DNA from: Neisseria animalis
GTDB lineage: Bacteria; Pseudomonadota; Gammaproteobacteria; Burkholderiales; Neisseriaceae
Reading direction: 5' to 3'
DNA: 64,000 bases
NCBI RefSeq assembly: GCF_900636515.1
Contig: NZ_LR134287.1
Coordinates: 1,922,001 to 1,986,000, forward strand
The notes under the pieces are model-generated. The model had not been told where the DNA came from. It worked only from the letters and a program-made list of their open reading frames with translations, and ran no database searches. Position 1 is the stretch's first letter; every line of letters begins with the position of its first letter. Both the position numbers and the translations under genes were made by a program. Positions 1-7,705 of the stretch are shown here, piece by piece.

Positions 1-657
1 GGCGAGGTGCGCGACATCAAAATCGAACGCGTTACCCAGTATCAGGAGCGCGATGTCGAGTTTCTGACGCGGCTGGCGCGGCAGTACGGGCATACGTTTA
101 AAATCGTCGGCGACAAGTTGGTGTTTACCGACAATGTGAAGCTGGCCGAACGAGAGGCGGTGGCGGTATTGCTGCCCGAAGACATCACGCGCCTGCGACT
201 GCGCGATTTGATTAAGGGTGTGCCGGACAAGGCGGTGGTGTCGGGCTACGATGCCAAAAAGAAAAAGGCTTTTACCGCCACGCGCAAAGCCAAGCCGCGC
301 CGGGCGAAAGCCAAGCGCGCAGCCAGCGGCGACACGCTGCGGATTATACCTAACAAGGGCGAGAGCCAAGACCAGACCAACGCCCGCGCCGATGCCGCCC
401 TTGCCGCCGCGCAGGACGAGCAAATCGCGGGCAACGTGTCGTTGTTCGGCAACGCGCTCTTGGTGGCCGGACAGGTGGTGGAGCTTAAAAACCAAGGCAA
501 ATTCAGCGGCCGCTATCTGGTCAAACAGGCGCGGCACGATTTCAGACGGCATTCCGGCTACACCACGGAATTGGAAATCAAAATGGTGGAATACATTCCC
601 GAAACCCCCGAACCCCCCGAAACGGAGCGCAATAATGAAACAGCAGACAACCCATGA
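1..657 (+). CDS. Mu gpP / P2 gpD-like phage tail protein, 5'-truncated by window edge
   Basis: The frame is open from base 1, so the N-terminus lies outside the window; about 218 residues remain. It belongs to the P2 late-control D / Mu P (gp44) type, a hub protein of the contractile-tail baseplate. I infer this from position directly before gpV, gpW, gpJ and gpI homologues, and from the C-terminal part, which has a Lys/Arg-rich linker (about residues 84-105 here), an Ala-rich helix and a beta-rich end (GRYLVKQARHDF). The 3' end overlaps the next gene by 23 bp, as in tightly packed late phage operons. A GCCGTCTGAA-type uptake sequence lies inside the gene near 541. The family call is by context and general resemblance. 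Confidence 0.75.
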   Translation, partial: GEVRDIKIERVTQYQERDVEFLTRLARQYGHTFKIVGDKLVFTDNVKLAEREAVAVLLPEDITRLRLRDLIKGVPDKAVVSGYDAKKKKAFTATRKAKPRRAKAKRAASGDTLRIIPNKGESQDQTNARADAALAAAQDEQIAGNVSLFGNALLVAGQVVELKNQGKFSGRYLVKQARHDFRRHSGYTTELEIKMVEYIPETPEPPETERNNETADNP

Positions 658-1219
658 TTTCGGCGCAACCCTGCAATTCGGTATTGTGGCGGCGGTGGAC
701 GAAGCCGGCCACAACCTGCGCGTGCGCCTACCCGCCTTGGAAGACATGGAAACCGACTGGCTGCCGATGATTACCTTTGCGGCGGGCGGCAATCAATTTT
801 ACAGCCTGCCCGACGAGGGCGAGCAGGTGGTGTGCCTCTTGGACGCACAGGGAGAGAGCGGCGCGGTGCTGGGTGCGACCTACAACGCCGCCGACAAACC
901 GCCCGCCGCGAGCAAAGATATGTGGGTGCGCCGGTTTAAAAACGGCACGGTCATCGAACATGACCGCAAAACGGGTGATGTGCGGGTCAAGACTTCGGGC
1001 GTGGTTACGATTGATGCCGATGCGGTGGTGGAAAAAACGCTGACGGTAAACGGTCTGCTCACTTATACCGCAGGCATGAGCGGTTCGGGCGGCGGCGGAG
1101 CTTCGGCCATGATTGACGGTGCGGTTCATGCGACGGGCGACATTACGTCCGGCGGCATCAGCCTGCCCAACCACACCCATCCGGGCGATTCGGGCGGTAC
1201 CACCGGCAAACCTCAATAA
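635..1219 (+). CDS. Phage baseplate assembly protein V (Mu gp45 / P2 gpV-like)
   Basis: A 194-residue protein starting at the ATG inside the end of the preceding gene. It has the gpV layout: an N-terminal OB-fold-like domain (about residues 10-95, with LRVRLPALED and LPDEGEQVVCLLD), then a repetitive beta-rich region, a Gly-rich stretch (SGSGGGG) and the terminal NHTHPGDSGG. The HxH pair is the metal-binding signature of gpV spike tips, which bind iron at the apex of the membrane-piercing needle. Length is close to Mu gp45 and P2 gpV (about 200). Its stop codon abuts the A-run that forms the U-tract of a minus-strand terminator, so the late operon is interrupted immediately after this gene. 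Confidence 0.88.
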   Translation: MKQQTTHDFGATLQFGIVAAVDEAGHNLRVRLPALEDMETDWLPMITFAAGGNQFYSLPDEGEQVVCLLDAQGESGAVLGATYNAADKPPAASKDMWVRRFKNGTVIEHDRKTGDVRVKTSGVVTIDADAVVEKTLTVNGLLTYTAGMSGSGGGGASAMIDGAVHATGDITSGGISLPNHTHPGDSGGTTGKPQ

Positions 1220-1224
1220 AAAAA

Positions 1225-1246
1225 CCGCCCGCATGGGTGCGGGCGG
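1225..1246 (-). terminator. Intrinsic terminator of the minus-strand small-ORF unit
   Basis: A perfect 9-bp GC-rich stem with a 4-nt loop (arms 1225-1233 and 1238-1246). On the minus strand it is followed at once by seven U (A-run at 1218-1224). That orientation suits a transcript coming from the small ORF at 1270-1374, not the phage late transcript. Confidence 0.75.
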
Positions 1247-1269
1247 AAAACAGATGTTTTTTTATGCGG

Positions 1270-1374
1270 TTATTGACTGAAATACAGGATTAGGGCTAAT
1301 ATTGCTTTCAAGGCATCAGCCTTAACCGTGATTTTCAGAACAAACCGCTTTGACCGTAGGTAGATCTGAATCAC
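1270..1374 (-). CDS. Candidate 34-residue hydrophobic-tailed peptide (phage moron)
   Basis: A GTG-started ORF of 34 codons antisense to the prophage late operon. It is preceded by an excellent Shine-Dalgarno (AAAGGAGGTGA, 8 nt from GTG). The peptide starts MIQIYLRSKRF, with alternating polar and hydrophobic residues, and ends in a helix-like hydrophobic tail (ALILYFSQ). It has its own promoter-like hexamers upstream and a U7 terminator downstream, so it reads as a complete independent unit between gpV and gpW. Both the ribosome site and the start codon fall inside a nested hairpin, as in many type I toxin mRNAs. I do not recognise the family; toxin, superinfection or lysis-modulating roles are possible and unproven. 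The alternative is a non-coding RNA with a chance ORF. Confidence 0.45.
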   Translation of the reverse strand: MIQIYLRSKRFVLKITVKADALKAILALILYFSQ

Positions 1375-1403
1375 ATATCTCACCTCCTTTAAGGGGTGTG
1401 ATT
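1369..1403 (-). promoter_or_regulatory. Nested hairpin sequestering SD and start codon of the small ORF
   Basis: On the minus-strand RNA a 7-bp perfect outer stem (1397-1403 with 1369-1375) encloses an inner stem (1391-1398 with 1381-1389, one bulge). The inner stem contains the GGAGG ribosome site and the outer 3' arm contains the GUG start. Such occlusion would keep translation low until the RNA is processed or refolded. Inner and outer stems share two bases, so they may alternate rather than form together. Confidence 0.5.
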
Positions 1404-1411
1404 TGCAAACC

Positions 1412-1438
1412 AGCCCCGACGGCCATCGGGGCTTTTTT
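1412..1438 (+). terminator. Intrinsic terminator, rightward
   Basis: An 8-bp GC-rich stem (1412-1419 with 1426-1433) followed by six T on the plus strand. It would stop late transcripts that read past gpV, or act as a stable 5' hairpin in the opposing minus-strand RNA. Confidence 0.6.
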
Positions 1439-1452
1439 GCAACCCCGTACGG

Positions 1453-1482
1453 ATTATCATACAAACAGATAGAACCACGCAA
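1453..1482 (-). promoter_or_regulatory. Candidate promoter of the small-ORF unit
   Basis: On the minus strand TTGCGT (1482-1477) and GATAAT (1458-1453) are separated by 18 bp, a fair sigma-70 match. Transcription would begin near 1447, giving a 5' UTR of about 70 nt before the GTG. Confidence 0.35.
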
Positions 1483-1524
1483 TCTTTAAAGCCGTTTAAA
1501 AGCCTTTCAGACGGCATTTTGCCA

Positions 1525-1560
1525 AAATCCCTGCAACCGATTATTCAGTTGCAGGGATTT
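1525..1560. terminator. 13-bp perfect hairpin ending 3 bases before the gpW start
   Basis: Arms 1525-1537 and 1548-1560 pair perfectly around a 10-nt loop and run into a T-rich tract directly upstream of the gpW ATG at 1564. It resembles a terminator but leaves no room for a normal ribosome site for gpW. It may instead be a translational or processing element. Confidence 0.5.
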
Positions 1561-1563
1561 TTT

Positions 1564-1941
1564 ATGCGCTTCGACCACCCCGTATCCACCCACTGGCAGA
1601 TTGCCCCCGACGGCAGCGGCATCACGCAGGGTGCGGACGACATCGGCCTGTGCATTCACAACATTTTGTCCACCCGCAAAGGTGCGGACGTAACCCGTCC
1701 CGATTTCGGCAGCAGCCATTTTGATTACATCGATACGCCGGAAGACGTGTTTGTCCCCAATGCCGTGCGCGAAGTGGTGCGGGCGGTGCAGACATGGGAG
1801 CAACGCGCGGTAGTGGAAGAGGTAACGTTTGGCGGTAATGCGCCGCACATCGTGATGACCGTGCATTGGCGCGTGGCGGACGATGTGGGCGGCGAAGTGT
1901 ACCGCACCGGTTTGGATTTGGAGGCGGCGGCATGGATTTGA
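1564..1941 (+). CDS. Baseplate protein W, gp25-like (Mu gp46 / P2 gpW)
   Basis: A 125-residue protein of the GPW/gp25 family, a wedge component of contractile-tail baseplates. The family pattern is clear: early THWQIAPDGSGITQG, the central arginine-containing LSTRKGADVTRPDFGSS and the C-terminal beta strand. Length is typical (about 110-135). I chose ATG 1564 because the protein then begins where family members do. The ribosome site is poor because a 13-bp hairpin ends just upstream, so translation may depend on coupling or on RNA refolding. The gene overlaps the next by 10 bp. Confidence 0.85.
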   Translation: MRFDHPVSTHWQIAPDGSGITQGADDIGLCIHNILSTRKGADVTRPDFGSSHFDYIDTPEDVFVPNAVREVVRAVQTWEQRAVVEEVTFGGNAPHIVMTVHWRVADDVGGEVYRTGLDLEAAAWI

Positions 1942-3083
1942 GCAAACTGAAGCGCGAAGACGTAAAAGCGGTGGAAGACGATTTGGCGGCGGTACTGGCC
2001 GCAACCATCGCCGATTACGAAGCGCGCAGCGGCAAAACCCTGCAACCGGCTCATATCGAGCGGCTGCTGATTAACACCTATGCCTACCGCGAAACCCTGA
2101 CCCGCAAGGCACTCAACGAAGCCTACCGCCAGCAGCACCCGCGCTTTGCCACGGGGCTGATGCTCGACATCTGCGGCGACGATGTGAACACGCCGCGCCT
2201 GCAGGCTTCCGCCGCACGCTGCACCATCCGCTTTTCGGCGGATGCGGCGGCATTGGCAGGGATTCAGACGGCCTTTATCCCGGCCGGCACTCCGGTATCG
2301 GCGGGCGAAGTATCGTTTGCCACCGCAGAAGCGGCGGTACTGACCGCCGAACGCCCCACAGCATCGGTAGAGGCCGTCTGCACCCAGAGCGGCGCAATCG
2401 GCAACGGCTGGTCGGCCGGACAAATCAACTCATTGGAAACACAGCCCGCAGCCGGAGTGGAAATCAAAGCCGCCAACATTACCGTACCGTCGGGCGGCGC
2501 GGATGTGGAAAGCGACGAAGACTACCGCCGCCGCATCCTGCTCGCGCCCGAGAGTTTCAGCGTGGCCGGGCCCGTGGGTGCGTATGAGTATTTCGCCCGC
2601 GCCGTCAACCAAACCATCTGTGACGTGTACGTCGACAACCCCAAAACTGCAGACGGCCAGCCCGTCGGCGGGCAGGTGCGCGTAACCGTACTGACCAAAA
2701 CCGGTATGCCGTCCGAAGAACTGCTGAACCAAGTACGCGAAGCCTTATCCGCCGAACGCCGCCGCCCCTTGTGCGATTCGGTTACGGTGGCCGCCCCGAC
2801 GGCGGTGGATTACGCGCTGGATGCCGAGCTGGTTTTATACACCGGAGCCGACCCCGACAAAGTCGTTGCAGCCGCCAAAAGCGCATGGGCGGAATACGAA
2901 GCCGCAAGACGTGAAAAACTGGGGCTGGACATCGTACCGCTGGATATTCAGACGGCATTGAAAGTAGACGGCGTGTACAACGTCATCCTGCGTTCCCCGA
3001 CCCTGCGCGTGGTGGCATCCGGCCAATGGGCGCGCTGCACGTCGGTACGCATCACCGCCGCCGCGCAGCAGCAGGAGGGGTAA
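1932..3083 (+). CDS. Baseplate J-like protein (Mu gp47 / P2 gpJ)
   Basis: A 383-residue protein of the baseplate J family, the wedge subunit that bridges the tail tube region and the fibres. The ATG at 1932 lies inside the end of gpW and begins MDLSKLKRED; an in-frame upstream extension is only the shadow of gpW. Family features are the central Ala/Gly-rich domain, the conserved block SGGADVESDEDYRRRIL followed by GPVGAYEYFAR, and a C-terminal region with VYNVILRSP. Two uptake-like words (near 2265 and 2948) fall inside the gene. It is followed after 3 bp by gpI. Confidence 0.88.
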   Translation: MDLSKLKREDVKAVEDDLAAVLAATIADYEARSGKTLQPAHIERLLINTYAYRETLTRKALNEAYRQQHPRFATGLMLDICGDDVNTPRLQASAARCTIRFSADAAALAGIQTAFIPAGTPVSAGEVSFATAEAAVLTAERPTASVEAVCTQSGAIGNGWSAGQINSLETQPAAGVEIKAANITVPSGGADVESDEDYRRRILLAPESFSVAGPVGAYEYFARAVNQTICDVYVDNPKTADGQPVGGQVRVTVLTKTGMPSEELLNQVREALSAERRRPLCDSVTVAAPTAVDYALDAELVLYTGADPDKVVAAAKSAWAEYEAARREKLGLDIVPLDIQTALKVDGVYNVILRSPTLRVVASGQWARCTSVRITAAAQQQEG

Positions 3084-3086
3084 ACC

Positions 3087-3665
3087 GTGGCCAAACTCTC
3101 CTACGCCGACATCATCGAACGCGACCAACGCTACAAAATGCTGGCCGACTTGGGTTTGCGCCTGTCCGACATCGAAGCGGCGAAACTCATGCCGCGGCTG
3201 GTACATCTGGTTGCACCCGAACATCTGGACCTGCTGGCCGAGAGCCGCAGCATTTTGGGTGCGGACGGCTACTGGCTGGCGGAATCCGACCAAGCCCGCC
3301 GCCGTCTGATTAAAGGCGCGTACGAGCTGCACCGCTACAAAGGCACGCCGTGGGCCATCCGCGAAATTGTGCGACGGCTGGGCTTCGGCGAAGTGGAAAT
3401 CATCGAAGGCATGGGCAACAAACGGCACGACGGCGAAATCACGCGCAACGGCCGCTACGCCCACGGCCACAGCGACCGCTGGGCGCACTACCGCGTCATC
3501 ATGAGCCACCCGGTTACCAACGGACAGGCAGCCCTGCTGCGCCACACCCTGCGCGCTTTCGCTCCCGCCCGCTGCGTACTGGCCGCGCTCGACTATCAGG
3601 CATCCGCCGTACGCCACAACGGAAAAATCACCCGCGACGGCCGCTTCAACCGCGGCACGGCGTAA
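3087..3665 (+). CDS. Phage tail protein I (Mu gp48 / P2 gpI-like)
   Basis: A 192-residue protein, three bases after gpJ. The core matches the tail protein I family: LVAPEHLDLLAESRS, then LIKGAYELHRYKGTPWAIREIVRRLG, which is the conserved helix preceding the domain that joins tail fibre to baseplate. The C-terminal third is rich in His, Arg and Gly with a repeated NGRY/DGRFNRG pattern (about residues 115-130 and 180-190), likely the fibre-binding part. Order J-I-fibre is that of Mu and P2. Confidence 0.85.
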   Translation: MAKLSYADIIERDQRYKMLADLGLRLSDIEAAKLMPRLVHLVAPEHLDLLAESRSILGADGYWLAESDQARRRLIKGAYELHRYKGTPWAIREIVRRLGFGEVEIIEGMGNKRHDGEITRNGRYAHGHSDRWAHYRVIMSHPVTNGQAALLRHTLRAFAPARCVLAALDYQASAVRHNGKITRDGRFNRGTA

Positions 3666-3681
3666 CACAAGGAAAGAAAAC

Positions 3682-6039
3682 ATGGCAAACCTAGTAGAAA
3701 CCAACCGCTGGGAAGCGGGCATTTACCAGTTTGAAACCTCCGACCCCGTGATGGGCGGCCCCAACGGCATCGACAACCGCCCCACGCGCGAGCTGGCCAA
3801 CCGCACCCTGTGGCTCAAAACCGAGCTGGCGAAAGCCGTACAGAGCATAGGCAGCAACAAAACCGCCGCCGATGCCGCCTACGCCCGCAAAACCACCGCA
3901 TTGACCGCAGGCGCGGGGCTGACGGGTGGCGGCACGCTGGGCGGCAACGTCTCGTTCTCGCTCGGCACACCGTCCGACCTGACCGAAAACAGCACCAGCG
4001 AATCCGTCAGCAATACCCACAGCCACAAGCTGCCACGCGCCTCCACCTCTGCACGAGGCATCGTCAAGCTCAACAACACCCTGACCGGCACCGCTGCCGA
4101 CGAAGCCCTGACCGCTGCACAGGGCAAAGCCCTCAAAGCCCTGATTGACGGCGTATCAGACGGCAGCTTCAAGCTGCGCGGCGAAATCCCCGCTACCCAA
4201 AACCTCAATGGATTGAGCGCGCCCGACCAAACCGGCGTATGGCACCAGTCGGCCAATGCACGCTCGCTGCCCGGGCTGAATTATCCCGTGCAATACGCGG
4301 GTACGTTGTTTGTTTTACCCGCCGTGGCAGGCGGTACACAAGTCTATATCCCGTACAACAATACGGGTATTTGGACGCGCACCCAAACATCGGGCAGCAG
4401 CGGCTGGAACGCATGGAAGCAACTCGGCAGCGACAAAGCCGCCCAATCCGTCGTGATGAATGCCGGAAACGGTCTGACCGGTGGCGGCGATTTGAGTCAA
4501 AGCCGTACCCTGACACTCGGCATACCGTCAAGTATCGGCGCAACCAGTACCAACAGTGTCGGCAGCAACACCCACAGCCATGCCGTCGATAAGGCCAGCA
4601 CCACACAGGCAGGCATCGTCAAACTGAACAACAGCCTGACTTCGGACAGTACGGTTGAAGCACTGACAGCCGCACAGGGTAAGGCTTTAAAAGGCTTAAC
4701 CGACGGCAAACTTGGCAACAGTGGCAACCAAACCCTGACTAACGGCGTACTCAATATCCAGCGCAATGCATGGGAAAAACTGCGTTTTACCAATCCGGAC
4801 GGCAGCTTCTGGCGGTTTGAAGCGGAGCCTGTCGGTAACAATGCGAACGGCGCACGGTTTAACTTCGTCTTCAACGGTGCGGGAGGCGGTTCCGAAGTCG
4901 GCCGCGTAGCTTTTCCGCGCGTAGAGGGCGGAGAGACGGCAGCGTATCAGAGTTGGGTCAATGCGCGTATTACTGCTGAAAAGCCTTATCTGCAAACCAT
5001 TAACTACTACGACGACCAAAGCGGCGGCTACGCCCAAACCGGCTTCTATCGCGGCAACGGCGCACAAATCGACGGCAAAAACACGTCGCCGATGGAAATC
5101 CACATCGCCCACCCGTCTTACACAAACAATGCCTACGCCCGAGGTATCGGTTTTGCCTACGGCGGCAACTTCGGTTTGTACACCACTTCGTGGGACAAAG
5201 ACGGCGTGTATCAGGGCATGAAAACCGTGCTGACCGAAGAAAACGGCGTGATGCTCACAGGCAATCAGACAATAGGCGGCGTGAAAACATTGAGCGGCGG
5301 CATGCTGAAAATCGACCGTTCCGGCCGCCTTGCCGAAATAGGCGTTGGTGCTGCCGATACCTATTTGATGAACCGCACCAGCAACAAAGCCCTGCAACTC
5401 AAAGACGACGGCACGCTCGCATACAGCAACGACAAAATCATGCTGTATTCCGACCGCTCCGATGCGGTAAACCTGAACGACACGTCCAAACTCGCCACCA
5501 GCCGCGCCGTCAAAACCGCCTACGACAAAGCGGCGGCAGCCGAAACCGCAGCCGGTTTAGCCGGTCCGGCAGGCACAGTTGCTTTCATTGCAGGTGCTTA
5601 TGCTCCCGCAGGCTGGCTCAAATGCAACGGCGCGGCAGTCTCCCGTACAACCTACGCCAAACTGTTCGCCGCCATCGGTACGCATTACGGCGCAGGCAAC
5701 GGCTCGACCACCTTCAACCTGCCCGATTTGCGCGGCGAGTTTATCCGCTGTTTGGATGATGGGCGAGGAGTGGATGTCGGACGTGTTTTAGGCACAGTAC
5801 AAACCGATGCCATGCAGCAATGGTTTGCGGAACTGACCCTGCAGCGCGCCCAAGTTAACAGGGAAGAAATCGTAAACGGGGCAGTGCAGTTTTTGTCCAG
5901 CGACAAAAGTAATGCCATTCCCGGCGGTGGTTGGGCGGTTTCGCGCACCATCATCGGTCCGGCTGTAAATAACTCCGCGCGTACTGCTGCCGAAACCCGC
6001 CCGCGCAACATCGCTTTACTGCCCATCATCAAAATCTAA
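3682..6039 (+). CDS. Phage tail fibre protein with collar domain (Mu S-like)
   Basis: A 785-residue receptor-binding fibre. The N-terminus (EAGIYQFETSDPVMGGPNG) is the baseplate-attachment type seen in Mu S-like fibres. Two internal repeats at about residues 110-160 and 295-345 each contain THSH, GIVKLNN and ALTAAQGKALK, the phage-fibre repeat motif. Near the C-terminus (about 640-690) is a tail-collar domain (GWLKCNGAAVSR, then FNLPDLRGEFIR). The middle is beta-rich and likely determines host range. A DUS-like word lies near 4150. The fibre assembly gene follows after 18 bp. No inverted duplicate S'/U' cassette and no gin invertase are seen. Confidence 0.88.
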   Translation: MANLVETNRWEAGIYQFETSDPVMGGPNGIDNRPTRELANRTLWLKTELAKAVQSIGSNKTAADAAYARKTTALTAGAGLTGGGTLGGNVSFSLGTPSDLTENSTSESVSNTHSHKLPRASTSARGIVKLNNTLTGTAADEALTAAQGKALKALIDGVSDGSFKLRGEIPATQNLNGLSAPDQTGVWHQSANARSLPGLNYPVQYAGTLFVLPAVAGGTQVYIPYNNTGIWTRTQTSGSSGWNAWKQLGSDKAAQSVVMNAGNGLTGGGDLSQSRTLTLGIPSSIGATSTNSVGSNTHSHAVDKASTTQAGIVKLNNSLTSDSTVEALTAAQGKALKGLTDGKLGNSGNQTLTNGVLNIQRNAWEKLRFTNPDGSFWRFEAEPVGNNANGARFNFVFNGAGGGSEVGRVAFPRVEGGETAAYQSWVNARITAEKPYLQTINYYDDQSGGYAQTGFYRGNGAQIDGKNTSPMEIHIAHPSYTNNAYARGIGFAYGGNFGLYTTSWDKDGVYQGMKTVLTEENGVMLTGNQTIGGVKTLSGGMLKIDRSGRLAEIGVGAADTYLMNRTSNKALQLKDDGTLAYSNDKIMLYSDRSDAVNLNDTSKLATSRAVKTAYDKAAAAETAAGLAGPAGTVAFIAGAYAPAGWLKCNGAAVSRTTYAKLFAAIGTHYGAGNGSTTFNLPDLRGEFIRCLDDGRGVDVGRVLGTVQTDAMQQWFAELTLQRAQVNREEIVNGAVQFLSSDKSNAIPGGGWAVSRTIIGPAVNNSARTAAETRPRNIALLPIIKI

Positions 6040-6057
6040 TCCCGAAAGGACGACACC

Positions 6058-6804
6058 ATGAACACCCAAATCCAATGGACCAAACCCGTCTGCCAGCTTG
6101 ACTCTGAAGGCATTTATATCGGACAAACTGAAGCCGAACTGGACGTTTACGCCAAAGACGGCAGCTATCTTGTCCCCGGAGGCTGCATCGAAGCCGAAGC
6201 CCCGTCCGAAATCCCCGCAGGCAAAGCCGCCAAATGGAACGGAGAAGGCTGGGACTTTATCGATGACCACCGCGGCCAAACCGCCTACGACACCGCCACC
6301 GGCGAAGCCGTCATCATCGAAAAAGCCGGTGCGCTTTCAGACGGCCTCACGCTCGAGCTGCGCCCGTCGGAGTGTCACAAGTGGAACGCTAAAAAGAAAC
6401 AGTGGCAGCCCGACCCCGACAAACAGGCCGCCAAAAAAGCCACGCTGCAAGCCGCCGCATGGGAACGCATCAAAACGCGCCGCAGCGAAGCCGTGCAGTC
6501 GGGCGTGTACGTCGCATCCGTGCAGAAATGGTTTCACAGCGACGCGCCCAGCCGCCAGCAGTACATCTTTTTACGCACCTTGCCCGCGCTGCCCGACAAC
6601 CTGCAATGGAAAACCATCGACGGCAGCTTCGTACAGATGACCAAGCCGCTGCTGGACGAACTTTCCATGACGCTTTTAACGGCGGAGCAGGCAGACTTTG
6701 CCAACGCCGAACGCCACCGCACCGCCATGTTGCAGGCCGACAAGCCCGAAGAATACGACTTCTCCGGCGGTTGGTCGGCCGCCCCCGATATTCAGACGGC
6801 CTGA
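6058..6804 (+). CDS. Tail fibre assembly-type protein with DUF4376-like C-terminus
   Basis: A 248-residue protein directly after the fibre gene. The N-terminal part (IQWTKPVCQLDSEGIYIGQT and AKWNGEGWDF) resembles the small beta domains of Mu U/Tfa-like proteins. The C-terminal part (about 140-235: AAAWERIKTRRSEAV, SVQKWFHSD, FANAERHRTAML) fits the DUF4376 domain often fused to fibre chaperones. By position it should help fold or trimerise the fibre. The last codons and the TGA stop are supplied by a DNA uptake word (ATTCAGACGGCCTGA), so the uptake sequence ends the gene. A short hairpin (6814-6833) follows. Confidence 0.75.
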   Translation: MNTQIQWTKPVCQLDSEGIYIGQTEAELDVYAKDGSYLVPGGCIEAEAPSEIPAGKAAKWNGEGWDFIDDHRGQTAYDTATGEAVIIEKAGALSDGLTLELRPSECHKWNAKKKQWQPDPDKQAAKKATLQAAAWERIKTRRSEAVQSGVYVASVQKWFHSDAPSRQQYIFLRTLPALPDNLQWKTIDGSFVQMTKPLLDELSMTLLTAEQADFANAERHRTAMLQADKPEEYDFSGGWSAAPDIQTA

Positions 6805-6861
6805 AAACCGTAGGTCGGGCATTTCTGCCCGACACCACCTAAAAAAACAAAGGAAACCGAC

Positions 6862-7332
6862 ATGACCCGAGTTTATCTGGCCTGCTACAAAGGCGGCCGC
6901 GACTGGACGGGCTGGCAAAACGCGTGGCCGTACCTCAAAGCCCGCACCGCCGACTACCTGATCCGCCTGTTCACGCGCGGGCCGTACAGCCATTGCGAGA
7001 TTGCCGTATCGGACGGCGGCAGACAATACCGCTGCTACTCCAGCTCCGTGCGCGACGGCGGCGTGCGCCTCAAAACCATGCCGCTGCCGTCTGCAAAATG
7101 GGACTTAATCCCGCTGCCGCCCGAAACCGCCGCCCATGCCGCATATCTGTACGAACAAACCCGAGGTGCGGGCTACGACTGGCGCGGCGCATTGGGCACG
7201 GTATTGCGCCTGCGCCAAAGCGGCACCCGCTGGTTCTGCTCCGAATGGTGCGCCCGGGCATTACGCCTGCCCGGAGCGTGGACGTACAGCCCGAACGCGC
7301 TGGCGGCACGGATGCGGCAACCCGATTTTTAA
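6862..7332 (+). CDS. Permuted papain-like (NlpC/P60, YiiX-type) protein
   Basis: A 156-residue protein with an upstream AAAGGAAACC ribosome site. The permuted NlpC/P60 signature is visible: a His in GPYSHCEIAV (about residue 47) and a Cys in RWFCSEWCARAL (about residues 123-130), in the His-before-Cys order of the permuted families. Such proteins hydrolyse amide or ester bonds, for example in peptidoglycan or lipids. In Mu-like prophages a gene at this place could be a structural hydrolase or an accessory cargo gene. No signal peptide is seen. A strong terminator lies 25 bp downstream, closing the tail-gene unit. Confidence 0.65.
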   Translation: MTRVYLACYKGGRDWTGWQNAWPYLKARTADYLIRLFTRGPYSHCEIAVSDGGRQYRCYSSSVRDGGVRLKTMPLPSAKWDLIPLPPETAAHAAYLYEQTRGAGYDWRGALGTVLRLRQSGTRWFCSEWCARALRLPGAWTYSPNALAARMRQPDF

Positions 7333-7357
7333 ACCGCTTTAAAAGCTCCAAAGCAAA

Positions 7358-7385
7358 AGCCCTGTCAAACTGACAGGGCTTTCTT
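7358..7385 (+). terminator. Terminator of the tail-gene operon
   Basis: A perfect 10-bp stem with a 3-nt loop (7358-7367 with 7371-7380) followed by TTCTT on the plus strand. Confidence 0.8.
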
Positions 7386-7522
7386 AACGGAAAGACGGCA
7401 ACGCGGCAGGTGTTGGAGCACCCACCGCGCCGGCCGAGCAGAGTAAGCCTGCATTGACCTAAGCCGCCACCTCGCGAGGCAGGGCGGATTGTATCACTAA
7501 CCAATGTGGGAGACACCAAAAA

Positions 7523-7705
7523 ATGCAATTCCGTTGCAAAAACTGTAACAAACTGTTGGCCGTCGGCAGCGGCGACTTCGAAATCAAATGCCCGCGCTGC
7601 AAGGAAACCAACAGCTGCCGCTCTTTAACAACCGGGAATGCCGTCGAGCATCGTGACCCGAAAGGAAACCATGAATGCCCGACCATCCGAACTCCAAACC
7701 GGTAA
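7523..7705 (+). CDS. com: Com zinc-finger translational regulator (Mu Com homologue)
   Basis: A 60-residue protein that starts MQFRCKNCNKLL and continues FEIKCPRCKE, giving the paired CxxC zinc ligands and the RCKNCNKLL core of Mu Com. In Mu, Com binds the leader of the mom mRNA and opens the mom start site for translation. Here it overlaps the following cytosine-methylase reading frame by 35 bp and so probably controlled DNA-modification genes rather than mom. A DUS-like word lies near 7640. About 137 bp before it carry no gene; they presumably hold the promoter. Confidence 0.85.
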   Translation: MQFRCKNCNKLLAVGSGDFEIKCPRCKETNSCRSLTTGNAVEHRDPKGNHECPTIRTPNR

